Shown piece after piece: positions 40,415 through 50,258 of a stretch of DNA of 64,000 nucleotides. The position numbers and the translations under genes were made by a program. Each line of letters starts with the position of its first letter. The stretch's first letter is position 1. Origin of the DNA: Rhizobium sp. AQ_MP (GTDB lineage Bacteria; Pseudomonadota; Alphaproteobacteria; Rhizobiales; Rhizobiaceae); NCBI RefSeq assembly GCF_014237835.1, contig NZ_JACJVI010000016.1:1-64000 (forward strand). Reading direction: 5' to 3'. The notes beneath the pieces are model-generated. The model had not been told where the DNA came from. It searched no databases and was given only the letters and a program-made list of their open reading frames with translations.

Positions 40415-42191
40415 GACTGAACAGCCGAAGCGCCGATTGCGTTCTCAAGACTGGTTCGACAATCCCGATCATCTCGACATGACCGCGCTCTATCTTGAGC
40501 GCTTCATGAACTACGGCACCACGCCGGAGGAGCTGAGGTCCGGCAAACCGATCATTGGCATCGCCCAGTCGGGCTCCGACATCAATCCCTGCAACCGCCA
40601 CCACCTCGAACTCGCCAAGCGCGTCCGCGACGGCATCCGCGACGCAGGCGGCATCCCGATCGAATTTCCGTCCCATCCGCTGTTCGAAAACTGCAAGCGA
40701 CCGACCGCCGCCCTCGATCGCAATCTCGCCTATCTCGGGCTCGTCGAACTCCTCTACGGTTATCCCTTCGACGGGGTCGTCCTGACGACCGGCTGTGACA
40801 AGACCACGCCCTCGGCCCTGATGGCCGCCTCCACGGTCGACATCCCGGCCATCGTATTGTCCGGGGGTCCGATGCTCGACGGCTGGCACGACGGCGAGCT
40901 TGTCGGGTCGGGCACTGTCATCTGGCGCTCGCGTCGCAAGTATGCCGCCGGCGAGATCAGCCGTGAGGAATTCCTCGAACGTGCGCTCGATTCCGCCCCG
41001 TCGCCCGGCCATTGCAACACCATGGGTACCGCTTCGACGATGAACGCGATCGCCGAGGCACTCGGCATGTCGCTGACCGGCTGCGCGGCAATCCCCGCTG
41101 CCTATCGAGAGCGCGGCCAGATGGCCTACCGCACCGGCAGACGGGCCGTCGAACTGGTGCTCAAGGATATTCGACCGTCGGACATTCTGACCCGCGAGGC
41201 CTTTCTCAATGCCATCCGCGTGAATTCCGCCATCGGAGGCTCCACCAATGCCCAGCCGCATTTGATGGCGATGGCCAAACATGCCGGGGTCGAATTGCAG
41301 CCCGAAGACTGGCAGATCCACGGCTACGACATTCCGCTTCTCGCCAATGTCCAGCCGGCCGGCGCCTATCTCGGCGAACGCTTCCACCGCGCCGGCGGCG
41401 TGCCCGCGATCATGTGGGAACTGATGCAGGCCGGAAAGCTTGAGGGATCCTGTCGTACGGTCACCGGACGCACCATCGCCGAAAACCTGGAAGGGCGAGA
41501 GGCAACCGACCGGGAGGTGATCAAGCCCTATGGCGAGCCGATGCGCGAACGCGCCGGCTTCATCGTGCTCAAAGGCAATCTCTTCGACTTCGCGATCATG
41601 AAGACCAGCGTCATTTCCGAGGGCTTCCGCCAGCGCTACCTGCAGGAGGAAGGCCGTGAAGGCGTTTTCGAAGGCCGTGCGATCGTCTTCGATGGCTCGG
41701 AGGATTACCACAAGCGGATCAATGACCCGGCCCTCGACATCAACGAGGACTGCATCCTCGTCATCCGCGGTGCCGGACCACTTGGCTGGCCGGGCTCGGC
41801 AGAAGTGGTGAACATGCAGCCGCCGGATCATCTGATCAAGCGCGGCATTCTCAGCCTGCCGACAATCGGTGACGGCCGCCAGTCCGGCACCGCCGACAGC
41901 CCGTCGATCCTCAATGCCTCTCCGGAAAGTGCAGCAGGTGGTGGCCTTTCCTGGGTGCGCACCGGTGATGTCATCCGCATCGACCTCAATCAGGGTCGCT
42001 GTGACGCATTGGTCGGCGAGGAAGAGATCGCAAGGCGCAAGGCAGAAGGCATACCGCCCGTGCCGAAGGATGCTACGCCGTGGCAACGCCTCTACCGGCA
42101 GACTGTCACCCAGCTTGCCGATGGCGCGACCATCCGCTCGGCCGAGGAGTTCCGCCAGATTTCGAAGACGCCACCGCGCCACAATCACTGA
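40407..42191 (+). CDS. IlvD/Edd-family sugar-acid dehydratase (aldonate dehydratase)
   Basis: A 594 aa Fe-S dehydratase. Cys62 (SDINPCNRHH), Cys130 and Lys132 (TTGCDKTTPS) and Cys203 (GHCNTMGTAST) correspond to the [2Fe-2S] ligands and carbamylated Lys of L-arabinonate and D-xylonate dehydratases. Length and motifs favour that pentonate group over the dihydroxyacid dehydratase of branched-chain synthesis. It should make a 2-keto-3-deoxy acid for the FAH-family enzyme at 34821. The ATG at 40407 lies within the end of the preceding gene (8 nt overlap). No semialdehyde dehydrogenase to finish an oxidative pentose pathway is in the window. Confidence 0.9.
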   Translation: MSETEQPKRRLRSQDWFDNPDHLDMTALYLERFMNYGTTPEELRSGKPIIGIAQSGSDINPCNRHHLELAKRVRDGIRDAGGIPIEFPSHPLFENCKRPTAALDRNLAYLGLVELLYGYPFDGVVLTTGCDKTTPSALMAASTVDIPAIVLSGGPMLDGWHDGELVGSGTVIWRSRRKYAAGEISREEFLERALDSAPSPGHCNTMGTASTMNAIAEALGMSLTGCAAIPAAYRERGQMAYRTGRRAVELVLKDIRPSDILTREAFLNAIRVNSAIGGSTNAQPHLMAMAKHAGVELQPEDWQIHGYDIPLLANVQPAGAYLGERFHRAGGVPAIMWELMQAGKLEGSCRTVTGRTIAENLEGREATDREVIKPYGEPMRERAGFIVLKGNLFDFAIMKTSVISEGFRQRYLQEEGREGVFEGRAIVFDGSEDYHKRINDPALDINEDCILVIRGAGPLGWPGSAEVVNMQPPDHLIKRGILSLPTIGDGRQSGTADSPSILNASPESAAGGGLSWVRTGDVIRIDLNQGRCDALVGEEEIARRKAEGIPPVPKDATPWQRLYRQTVTQLADGATIRSAEEFRQISKTPPRHNH

Positions 42192-42306
42192 CGGACCACG
42201 TCGTCACCAGCCAACACCACCGTTCAAAGGATCTCCAGCGAAGTTTCATCGGGAACCGTCGAAGGGGAATTTCATTTCCCGTTACAAACGACGCATGGAG
42301 ATCCCG

Positions 42307-42978
42307 ATGAAACCGCTTCTGGAACTGCTCACAGCATCCGCGCTTGCTGCCGGAATGGTCATTGGCGGCGTGGTGCTCGCCTCGGCGGCGCTCGCACCGG
42401 AGGAGGATCCTCATCGCTTTACCGGCCTCGACATCGATGATCTCTGGACAATGGAACCTGTTCGTATCGACAGGTCTGCCCAGGACCTTGAGCGTTTGCC
42501 GCCACGTTATGCAAGCCATGTAGTCATGAGCGAACCGTCGGTTCGCCAATCCCAGGAGGGTGCCGCCACCGCCAGTTCCGACGCGAATTATCAAGTCGGA
42601 GACATCGATATCCTCGTGACATCCGCAATCGACGAAGCGACCTCTGGCTTCGGCACCGATACCTTACCGCCGGAACATCTTTCCTGGTGTGAAGCGCGGT
42701 ATCGCTCTTACGACCCCGTTCACAACACCTATCGAAGCTTCAGCGGCACTGTTCGGCCCTGCAACTCGCCATTCCAGGTCGAGGTCATGGCGGACGTCCG
42801 CGAAGACGAGATGGAGGTGATCAACGTCAGCGCAAGCCACGCGGAAACGGGTCTCACGGTGAATGAGTCACAGGTGAATGCCTGCATGGACCGCTATCGC
42901 TCTTACCGGTCGAGCGACAACACCTACCAGCCTTTCGGTGGTGGACCTCGTCAGCAGTGTCAGCTGGCATCATTTTGA
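42307..42978 (+). CDS. BA14K-family protein with two BA14K repeats
   Basis: A 223 aa predicted exported protein. The N-terminus (MKPLLELLTASALAAGMVIG) is a signal peptide or signal anchor. Two related segments, WCEARYRSYDPVHNTYRSF ending in Cys and ACMDRYRSYRSSDNTYQPF ending in Cys, match the BA14K motif (C-x-x-RYRSY-x-NTY) first seen in a Brucella immunoreactive protein. Most relatives have a single copy. GGAG lies six nt before the ATG at 42307. A much longer in-frame extension runs inside the dehydratase gene and is rejected. Its 3' end overlaps the convergent response regulator by 19 nt. The function of the family is unknown. Confidence 0.82.
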   Translation: MKPLLELLTASALAAGMVIGGVVLASAALAPEEDPHRFTGLDIDDLWTMEPVRIDRSAQDLERLPPRYASHVVMSEPSVRQSQEGAATASSDANYQVGDIDILVTSAIDEATSGFGTDTLPPEHLSWCEARYRSYDPVHNTYRSFSGTVRPCNSPFQVEVMADVREDEMEVINVSASHAETGLTVNESQVNACMDRYRSYRSSDNTYQPFGGGPRQQCQLASF

Positions 42979-43388
42979 TGAAGACAACGGGTCGCTGCCA
43001 GGATGAGACCGGAAGGCGGTGTGCCAGTTTCGCCACCAGCCACCTTGCGAGTGATGTAGGCAAGCGCGTTCTGCAGCCCGTTCATGGTGTATGGCTTCTC
43101 GATCGCGCCGATGGCACCTACGAAATCCTCGGGTATGCGCTTTATGTTGCCCGTGACGAAGACGAACGGGATGTGCCTTTCCGCCAGGTGCCGGCCGATC
43201 TCGATACCCGACGGGCCATCGCCGAGGTGAACGTCCACAAAGGCAAACTCGGGCAGCGATTGCTCAATGATCTCGAAAGCCGCCTTGCGCGACGCCGCAG
43301 TGCCGACAACCGTATGACCCGCAGCCTCGACCTCTAGCTCCAGTTCGAGGGCAAGAAGTGCTTCATCTTCGACAATCATGATCTTCAA
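42960..43388 (-). CDS. Single-domain response regulator
   Basis: A 142 aa protein that is essentially a receiver domain: Glu7/Asp8, phospho-Asp52 (FAFVDVHLGDG), VTGN near 90 and KPY near 109. The short C-terminal tail has no DNA-binding domain. Such regulators act by protein contact or as phosphate sinks. It overlaps the LOV kinase gene by 4 nt (ATGA), so that kinase should be its partner. It also overlaps the BA14K gene tail to tail by 19 nt. Confidence 0.92.
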   Translation of the reverse strand: MKIMIVEDEALLALELELEVEAAGHTVVGTAASRKAAFEIIEQSLPEFAFVDVHLGDGPSGIEIGRHLAERHIPFVFVTGNIKRIPEDFVGAIGAIEKPYTMNGLQNALAYITRKVAGGETGTPPSGLILAATRCLHQNDAS

Positions 43389-44512
43389 GTGTCGGTATCC
43401 TTCATCTCTTCGACGAGCATGGTGACGAGCACGTCCGTGCGATGGCCGTCGACCTCGCGACGAATCTCCGCTCCAAGCTGCTTGGCGCAGGTTTCGAGCA
43501 TCAACAGACCAAAGGCCTCCTCCTCCGGATTGACTGAGACCGGCTTTGTCGTATCCGTGACCCGGATCAGGAAATGACCATTGGTCCGCTTCACCTCCAG
43601 ATGAATGTCACCGCCGCCGTCGCTTAGCCCGCGACGCACCGCATCCAGCACAAGTTCGTTGATGATCAGGGAAAGCGGCGAGGCCTTGACCGCCGGAACG
43701 AGCACGGGAGAAAGGTCTGTGCTGACCCGGATGTCATCTCGCCGCAGCGCGCCCAATAGATCCTCGATCAGATCCTTGGCGAAGTCGGAGACGTCAAACC
43801 GGCCGAGATCGCTGCTGGTAAACAGCTTGCGTTGTACGGTGCTCAGCGCCTCCACCCGATTGAGCACGGAGAACAGGGTCCGCTTCACCAGGTCGCTTTC
43901 TGACATCCGTGCCTGCAGCTTCACGATCGAGGCAATGGTGAGAAGGTTGTTCTTCACTCGATGATCAACCTCATGCACCAGGAGCGTCTGCGCCTTCAGC
44001 GCCTCCGACAGATCATGGGTGCGCCTTGCCACTTCCCGCTCGGCGGATTGACGTGCCTCTGCCAGGTCCAATTCCTTGCTCTTGATCGTGGTGAAATCAA
44101 GCTGGGATGCAAAGAAATAGACCACATCGCCGGCCGCATCTCGGACAGGGCTGACAAACAAAGCGTTCCAGAACTGTGTTCCGTCTTTCCGGTAGTTCAG
44201 GATGTCGATGGCAATATCACGTTCTGCGGCGATGGCTTCCCGAAGCCGGGCAACTGCGCTGCTCTCGGTTTCCGGGCCCTGCAACAGGCGGCAGTTTCGG
44301 CCGATCAACTCCTCCGAGCTGTATCCGGTCAGACTGCAAAAGGCGTGGTTACAGAAAATGATCGGATTGTCGGGTTGTTTCGGGTCGGTAATCAGCATCG
44401 GCATGCGCGTTGCCTTGAAGGCCGCAGCGAAGGGATCTTCCGAGGGATGGGAAGCAAGGAGGCGGTCGCCGGCGTCTCTTGCGTCACGCCGCGAGGAATT
44501 TTGGTCTGACAT
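43385..44512 (-). CDS. LOV-domain (blue-light type) histidine kinase, HisKA_2
   Basis: A 375 aa soluble kinase. Residues about 33-142 form a LOV-type PAS domain. GRNCRLLQGPETE has Cys74, the residue that forms the flavin adduct, and DILNYRKDGTQFWNALFVSP and YFFASQLD (Gln137) complete the flavin pocket. HEVDHRVKNNLLTIASI with His184 is the HisKA_2/HWE-type phosphoacceptor, followed by a diverged HATPase. It resembles the LOV-HK of Brucella. It is expected to sense blue light, or redox through flavin, and to phosphorylate the overlapping single-domain regulator. It is divergent from the PAS-HWE kinase at 44723. Confidence 0.9.
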   Translation of the reverse strand: MSDQNSSRRDARDAGDRLLASHPSEDPFAAAFKATRMPMLITDPKQPDNPIIFCNHAFCSLTGYSSEELIGRNCRLLQGPETESSAVARLREAIAAERDIAIDILNYRKDGTQFWNALFVSPVRDAAGDVVYFFASQLDFTTIKSKELDLAEARQSAEREVARRTHDLSEALKAQTLLVHEVDHRVKNNLLTIASIVKLQARMSESDLVKRTLFSVLNRVEALSTVQRKLFTSSDLGRFDVSDFAKDLIEDLLGALRRDDIRVSTDLSPVLVPAVKASPLSLIINELVLDAVRRGLSDGGGDIHLEVKRTNGHFLIRVTDTTKPVSVNPEEEAFGLLMLETCAKQLGAEIRREVDGHRTDVLVTMLVEEMKDTDT

Positions 44513-44722
44513 TCACACCTAGTCCTGATCAGGCTTCGCGCCAAAACGCACGCGACGCCATAAAGTTCCAGGCCGTAGCGAAAAAATGCCGAACCGTCCA
44601 ACCACCGCTCCACGCCAGGAGGCTCCCCATTTCAGGCAGTGCGGTGACAATGGACACGACTACCTGTTTAGCATATTTGACATTAGACAGGCCGAAACGC
44701 GAAGCTCAAGGCAACGGAATTG

Positions 44723-46597
44723 ATGTCCAAGGACGAGCAGCAACACGCCATACCCGGCTTTCTCAGAAACGGCGGACAGATGGCGGACCTCATCCTGGCT
44801 CGCGACTGGTCGGATGGTCTGGGGCCGATAGAAACATGGCCGGCCGCACTTCGCTCGGCACTGTCCATCTGCCTGAACTCAAGCTTCCCGACAGCCATAT
44901 ACTGGGGTCCTGAACTTCGTCTGCTGTACAACGACAGCTGGTCTCACATTCCTGGCGAGCGGCATCCGTGGGCACTGGGGCGCCCGGCCGCAGAAGTGTG
45001 GTCCGACATCTGGAAAGTCGTGGGACCGCAGTTTGCCAGTGTGGCAAGCACGGGCAAGGGCCTGTCCATCTACGACCAGCATCTCCCGATGATGCGCAAC
45101 GGCGTGCAGACGGAAAGCTACTGGAATTACAGCTTCACCGCGATCCGCGATGAACACGGAACGATCTGCGGCATCTTCAACCAGGGCAACGAGACGACCG
45201 CTGCCGTCTTAGCCAGACGCGAGGCTCAGGAAGAGCTCGCCCGTCTTGGTCGACTATTTGCTCAGGCTCCGGCGGCGATCGCCATACTCGAAGGTCCGAC
45301 CCACGTCTTCAAGCTCGTAAATCCGGCCTACGAAGCGCTGGTGCAGCGCTCGAACCTTGTTGGGCGCACGGTCGCAGACGCCCTTCCGGAAGTCAAAGAC
45401 CAGGGCTTTGTCGATCTTCTCGACACCGTTTATGCGACGAACGTGCCCTATAAGGGCACTGCAGTTCCTGTCGAGTTCATTTTGCCAGAGGGCGAACGTC
45501 AGCACCGGCATGTGGATTTCGTTTTCCAGCCTGTCACCGATGCGGCCGGCGAGCCAGCGGGCATATTCATCCAGGCCTCGGACGTAACCGAGGCCGCCAC
45601 GGCCATGGCCGCGCTGCGGGAAAGCGAGCAGCGCTTTGAAGCGATCGTCAATTCGATCGACCAGATGATCTGGTCCACACGGGCGGACGGCTACCACGAC
45701 TACTTCAATCAACGCTGGTACGAATACACCGGAGTGCCGGAGGGCCAGACGGACGGAGCGGAATGGGAGACGGTCTTTCACCCGGATGATCGCGAGGAAA
45801 CCTGGGCCAAATGGCAGTTCAGCCTTGAGACAGGAGAGCCCTACCATGTCGAGTACCGGCTCCGGCATCGGTCAGGCGCCTATCGCTGGGTTATCGGACG
45901 CGCCCAATGTGTTCGCGACGACAACGGCGAGATCATTCGCTGGTACGGCACCTGCACCGACATTCATGACCTGAAGGTGGCCGAAGAGGCACGTCAGCTT
46001 CTCCTGCGCGAGCTCAATCATCGCGTGAAGAACCTCTTTGCCATCACCTCCGGCATGATCAACATGACGGCCAGATCCTCGCATTCGGTCAGCGCCATGG
46101 CACAATCCCTCCACGGGAGATTGCAGGCATTGGCCAAAGCCCATCAGTTGATCCAGCCGGCTATCATGGCAGGATCAACGGGAGCGGAGACAGTCGCGTT
46201 TCACGCCCTTCTGGAGGAGATTCTGTCGCCGCATCTGTCTGATCGAGAGCGCCAGGTCTCGTTGACGGGACCGGAGCTTCGGCTTGGTCCGCATGCATCA
46301 ACGAGCTTCGCCCTCATCTTTCACGAACTGGCGACAAACGCCGCGAAATACGGGCCATTTCGCGATGCCAATGGCCGATTGGACGTGTTGTGGGAAATGG
46401 ACGGCAACCGGCTCAATTTGCAATGGCAGGAAAACGTCACGCAGGCTCTGATCAGTGCTCCAAGCCAGGAAGGCTTTGGCAGCAAGCTCGCTCGCACCAG
46501 TGCGACTCACCAATTGGGCGGCTCCATCGATTTCGAGTGGCGACCGGGCGGCGTCAGCATAGCACTGACTGCCTCGGCAGAGCGGCTCGGCCGATAG
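44723..46597 (+). CDS. PAS-domain HWE histidine kinase
   Basis: A 624 aa soluble kinase. It has an N-terminal PAS-like/GAF-like domain (IETWPAALRSALSICLNSSFPTAIYWG pattern), a second PAS (FAQAPAAIAILEGP) and a third PAS with PAC (FHPDDREETWAKW, EYRLRHRSGAYRWVIGRA). The HWE kinase core follows, with phosphoacceptor ELNHRVKNLFAIT, ALIFHELATNAAKYG and FGSKLARTSATHQLGGSI. HWE kinases are abundant in rhizobia and often feed light or general stress signalling. The true start is the ATG at 44723 with ACGGA upstream. It is divergent from the LOV kinase operon. No response regulator lies next to it on this strand. Confidence 0.9.
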   Translation: MSKDEQQHAIPGFLRNGGQMADLILARDWSDGLGPIETWPAALRSALSICLNSSFPTAIYWGPELRLLYNDSWSHIPGERHPWALGRPAAEVWSDIWKVVGPQFASVASTGKGLSIYDQHLPMMRNGVQTESYWNYSFTAIRDEHGTICGIFNQGNETTAAVLARREAQEELARLGRLFAQAPAAIAILEGPTHVFKLVNPAYEALVQRSNLVGRTVADALPEVKDQGFVDLLDTVYATNVPYKGTAVPVEFILPEGERQHRHVDFVFQPVTDAAGEPAGIFIQASDVTEAATAMAALRESEQRFEAIVNSIDQMIWSTRADGYHDYFNQRWYEYTGVPEGQTDGAEWETVFHPDDREETWAKWQFSLETGEPYHVEYRLRHRSGAYRWVIGRAQCVRDDNGEIIRWYGTCTDIHDLKVAEEARQLLLRELNHRVKNLFAITSGMINMTARSSHSVSAMAQSLHGRLQALAKAHQLIQPAIMAGSTGAETVAFHALLEEILSPHLSDRERQVSLTGPELRLGPHASTSFALIFHELATNAAKYGPFRDANGRLDVLWEMDGNRLNLQWQENVTQALISAPSQEGFGSKLARTSATHQLGGSIDFEWRPGGVSIALTASAERLGR

Positions 46598-46640
46598 CAG
46601 ATCATCCGCTTTCACGACCTGGCGCTGGGCCGAATGACAA

Positions 46641-46663
46641 AGAGCGCCCGGAAGGGACGCTCT
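46641..46663. terminator. Hairpin between kinase and small gene
   Basis: AGAGCG-CCC and GGG-(A)-CGCTCT form a stem with one bulged base and a GGAA loop. On the minus strand it is followed by TTTGTC, so it could end transcription of the small gene at 46740. It also lies after the kinase on the plus strand. Confidence 0.4.
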
Positions 46664-46739
46664 GACTGTCTCTGATGATTTCTGAGCTTGTTGCTCGCTC
46701 CCTGGCAAGGCCGAAAAGCGCTTGCCAGTAGCAGTCGGA

Positions 46740-46904
46740 TCAGTAACGCGGGAAGTCGGCAGGATTGATGCCGAGCGTCTTCAGGTGATGATCCTTCGGA
46801 CGACGATGTCCTTCGACAGCAGCCGCTGCGGAGCTTGCTGCACCGAGAACGGCGAATGCACGACCGAGGAAACCCTGCTGGATGGACTTGCGGAGGCTAG
46901 ACAT
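46740..46904 (-). CDS. Small DUF1127-like hypothetical protein
   Basis: A 54 aa protein from the ATG at 46904. It begins MSSLRKSIQQGFLGRAFAVL, has an Ala-rich middle, and ends HLKTLGINPADFPRY. The C-terminal pattern (L-x-x-LGI-x-P-x-x-F) recalls the short DUF1127-type proteins common in Rhizobiaceae, some of which act in RNA turnover and stress. The assignment is tentative. A ten-residue extension to 46934 is open. It is flanked by a terminator-like hairpin. Confidence 0.55.
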   Translation of the reverse strand: MSSLRKSIQQGFLGRAFAVLGAASSAAAAVEGHRRPKDHHLKTLGINPADFPRY

Positions 46905-47044
46905 TTCTTTGCTCGCTTTCTTGTTTGCAAGCACAAGATGATACTCCGCCCATCGGATTACAATGGACGGAAAGTCAGGCCAGCCATGCAGCCGATGCAG
47001 GCCCAGTTAACTTGATCCTGCATCAGAACATGGAAGTTTAAGGA

Positions 47045-48562
<1,518 letters not shown>

Positions 48563-48572
48563 GGGGTTCCCC

Positions 48573-49067
48573 TCAGAAGAACAGCCGTTCGAGCGGTCCG
48601 GCCGGCAAGGACAGTTGCAGGAAGCGCGCGAAGACGATCCAAACGACGAATGAAAGTGCGATGCCGGCGGGCAGCGAGATCCAGAATTTCCGCTTCCCGA
48701 AACCGGCAGCGGTCAGCGCGAAAAGGATGCCTGTGGCGATCGAAAAGCCTGCCGTCTTCAAAAGCATCATCTGTGCCGCAAGCCCTGCAACGATGAACAG
48801 GATCGGCGGCAGTTCCTGATGCTCGCGCTCGGGAAAATCCCGACGCATAGCCGCAAAAACCGTCCAGACGCCAAGGCCAATCAACCCGATCGCGATGCCC
48901 TTCGGTACGGTCGCAGGACCGATGCCGGAATAGACGTTGCCCCCCTGCAGGCGCGCAACATCGTAAAGGATCACGCCGGCCATGACCACGAGGACAAGGG
49001 CGATGATCAGCGCCGCCCAATCAGGGCGGCGCGACCGATCTGTGGAAGAGCGTTCTTCCGAGCTCAT
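48573..49067 (-). CDS. tctB: Tripartite tricarboxylate transporter small permease TctB
   Basis: A 164 aa protein with four membrane helices (for example [20 protein letters not shown] and [15 protein letters not shown]). The middle loop has [20 protein letters not shown], as in TctB. Its ATG overlaps the tctC stop by 4 nt. It is the accessory membrane subunit of the Tct carrier. Confidence 0.9.
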   Translation of the reverse strand: MSSEERSSTDRSRRPDWAALIIALVLVVMAGVILYDVARLQGGNVYSGIGPATVPKGIAIGLIGLGVWTVFAAMRRDFPEREHQELPPILFIVAGLAAQMMLLKTAGFSIATGILFALTAAGFGKRKFWISLPAGIALSFVVWIVFARFLQLSLPAGPLERLFF

Positions 49068-50008
49068 TTCACCAGACCGATGTCTTTGAGGATTTCCTCT
49101 GTCGCGGCGATATCCTTGGTGAGCTGTTCCTGGAAAGCAGCACCCGAAAGATAGGTATCCTGCCAGTTCTTCGTCTTCAGCGTTTCCTGCCAGCCGGCAG
49201 ACTTCACGAGCTTTTCGACGTCGGCAGAGATTGCGGCCTTCTGCTCGTCGGTCAGGCCCGGAGCGGCGGCAACCATACGCCAGTTCTGCAGAACCACGTC
49301 GAGGCCGCTTTCCTTGAGGGTCGGAGCATCCGCACCGGCAATGCGCTCGGCGCTGGAGACGGCGAGCAAACGCAGCGCGCCAGCCGCAACCTGGGCCTGG
49401 AATTCACCGTAGCTGGAGATGCCGACGGTCACCTGACCGCCGAGGATCGCAGCAAGCGCCTCGCCACCACCCGAATAGGCGATGTAGTTGATCTTGGTCG
49501 GATCAACGCCGGCAGCCTTGGCGATCAGGCCTGCACCGATATGGTCCGTACCACCGGCCGAACCACCGGCCCAGGAAACGGAACCCGGATCAGCCTTCAG
49601 CTTTTCGACCAACTGGCCGATGTTCTGGATTTCGGAATTGGCCGGCACGACAACCGCCTGATATTCGCCGGTCAAGCGCGCGATCGGCGTGACGTCGGCA
49701 AGCGTGACGGGCGACTGGTTGGTCAGGATCGCGCCGACCATGACATAGCCGCCGACGATCAGGGCGTTGGGATTGCCCTTCTGCTGGCTCGCAAACTGCG
49801 CAAGGCCGATCGTGCCACCAGCGCCCGGCACGTTCATGACCTGCACATTGCCGGAGATGCCTTCGGCCTGCATCACCTGCTGCAGCGAGCGAGCCGTCTG
49901 GTCCCAACCACCGCCCGGCGCCGCCGGAGCCATGATCGTGTAGTCGGCAGCGACAGCCGGAAGGGCCAGTGCGCCAGCGAGAAAGGATGCGAGAAAGAAG
50001 TGTTTCAA
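49064..50008 (-). CDS. tctC: Tripartite tricarboxylate transporter substrate-binding protein TctC
   Basis: A 314 aa periplasmic protein. The signal peptide is [20 protein letters not shown], cleaved near AVAADY. The mature part has [36 protein letters not shown] and [16 protein letters not shown], the TctC/Bug family hallmarks. Bug proteins bind di- and tricarboxylates. The start codon is an unusual TTG at 50008, decided by GGAGG seven nt upstream and by the signal peptide that begins exactly there. It is the first gene of tctCBA. The ligand is not readable. Confidence 0.93.
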   Translation of the reverse strand: MKHFFLASFLAGALALPAVAADYTIMAPAAPGGGWDQTARSLQQVMQAEGISGNVQVMNVPGAGGTIGLAQFASQQKGNPNALIVGGYVMVGAILTNQSPVTLADVTPIARLTGEYQAVVVPANSEIQNIGQLVEKLKADPGSVSWAGGSAGGTDHIGAGLIAKAAGVDPTKINYIAYSGGGEALAAILGGQVTVGISSYGEFQAQVAAGALRLLAVSSAERIAGADAPTLKESGLDVVLQNWRMVAAAPGLTDEQKAAISADVEKLVKSAGWQETLKTKNWQDTYLSGAAFQEQLTKDIAATEEILKDIGLVK

Positions 50009-50052
50009 GATAGTCCTCCACCATCAATGCGGCTTGTGCCGCTTGCAAATGA

Positions 50053-50150
50053 TCTGTGGGGAGAACGCAAGCATGCGCTTGCGGACAAGTCCGCGCCAGG
50101 CAAAGCCTGCTCCTCCCAGGTCCCATCTCTCCCGCCTCCACGGGAAGATG
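50053..50150. repeat. Cluster of short inverted repeats upstream of tctC (possible intergenic palindromic element)
   Basis: CGCAAGC-ATGC-GCTTGCG (50066-50083) overlaps CGGAC-AA-GTCCG (50082-50093), followed by AGGC-AAA-GCCT and purine-rich GGGAGA-like motifs. Dense short palindromes of this kind are typical of rhizobial intergenic mosaic elements. Only one copy is in the window, so it cannot be proved to be a repeat family. Confidence 0.3.
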
Positions 50151-50258
50151 TGAAGGAAGGCTTAACAGAAGAATCTGTCATCCACCTGTCACAGCCGACG
50201 GCACACCGGATGATCGCCCAGGGCATGAAGGGGAGACCGCGTCAGTCTTGGCTGAGGT

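Noticed and set aside
40383..42188. 601-codon minus-strand frame opposite the IlvD/Edd dehydratase gene
   Set aside because: It is an antisense shadow of a high-GC gene. The plus-strand protein has all the catalytic Cys residues and overlaps properly with its neighbours.
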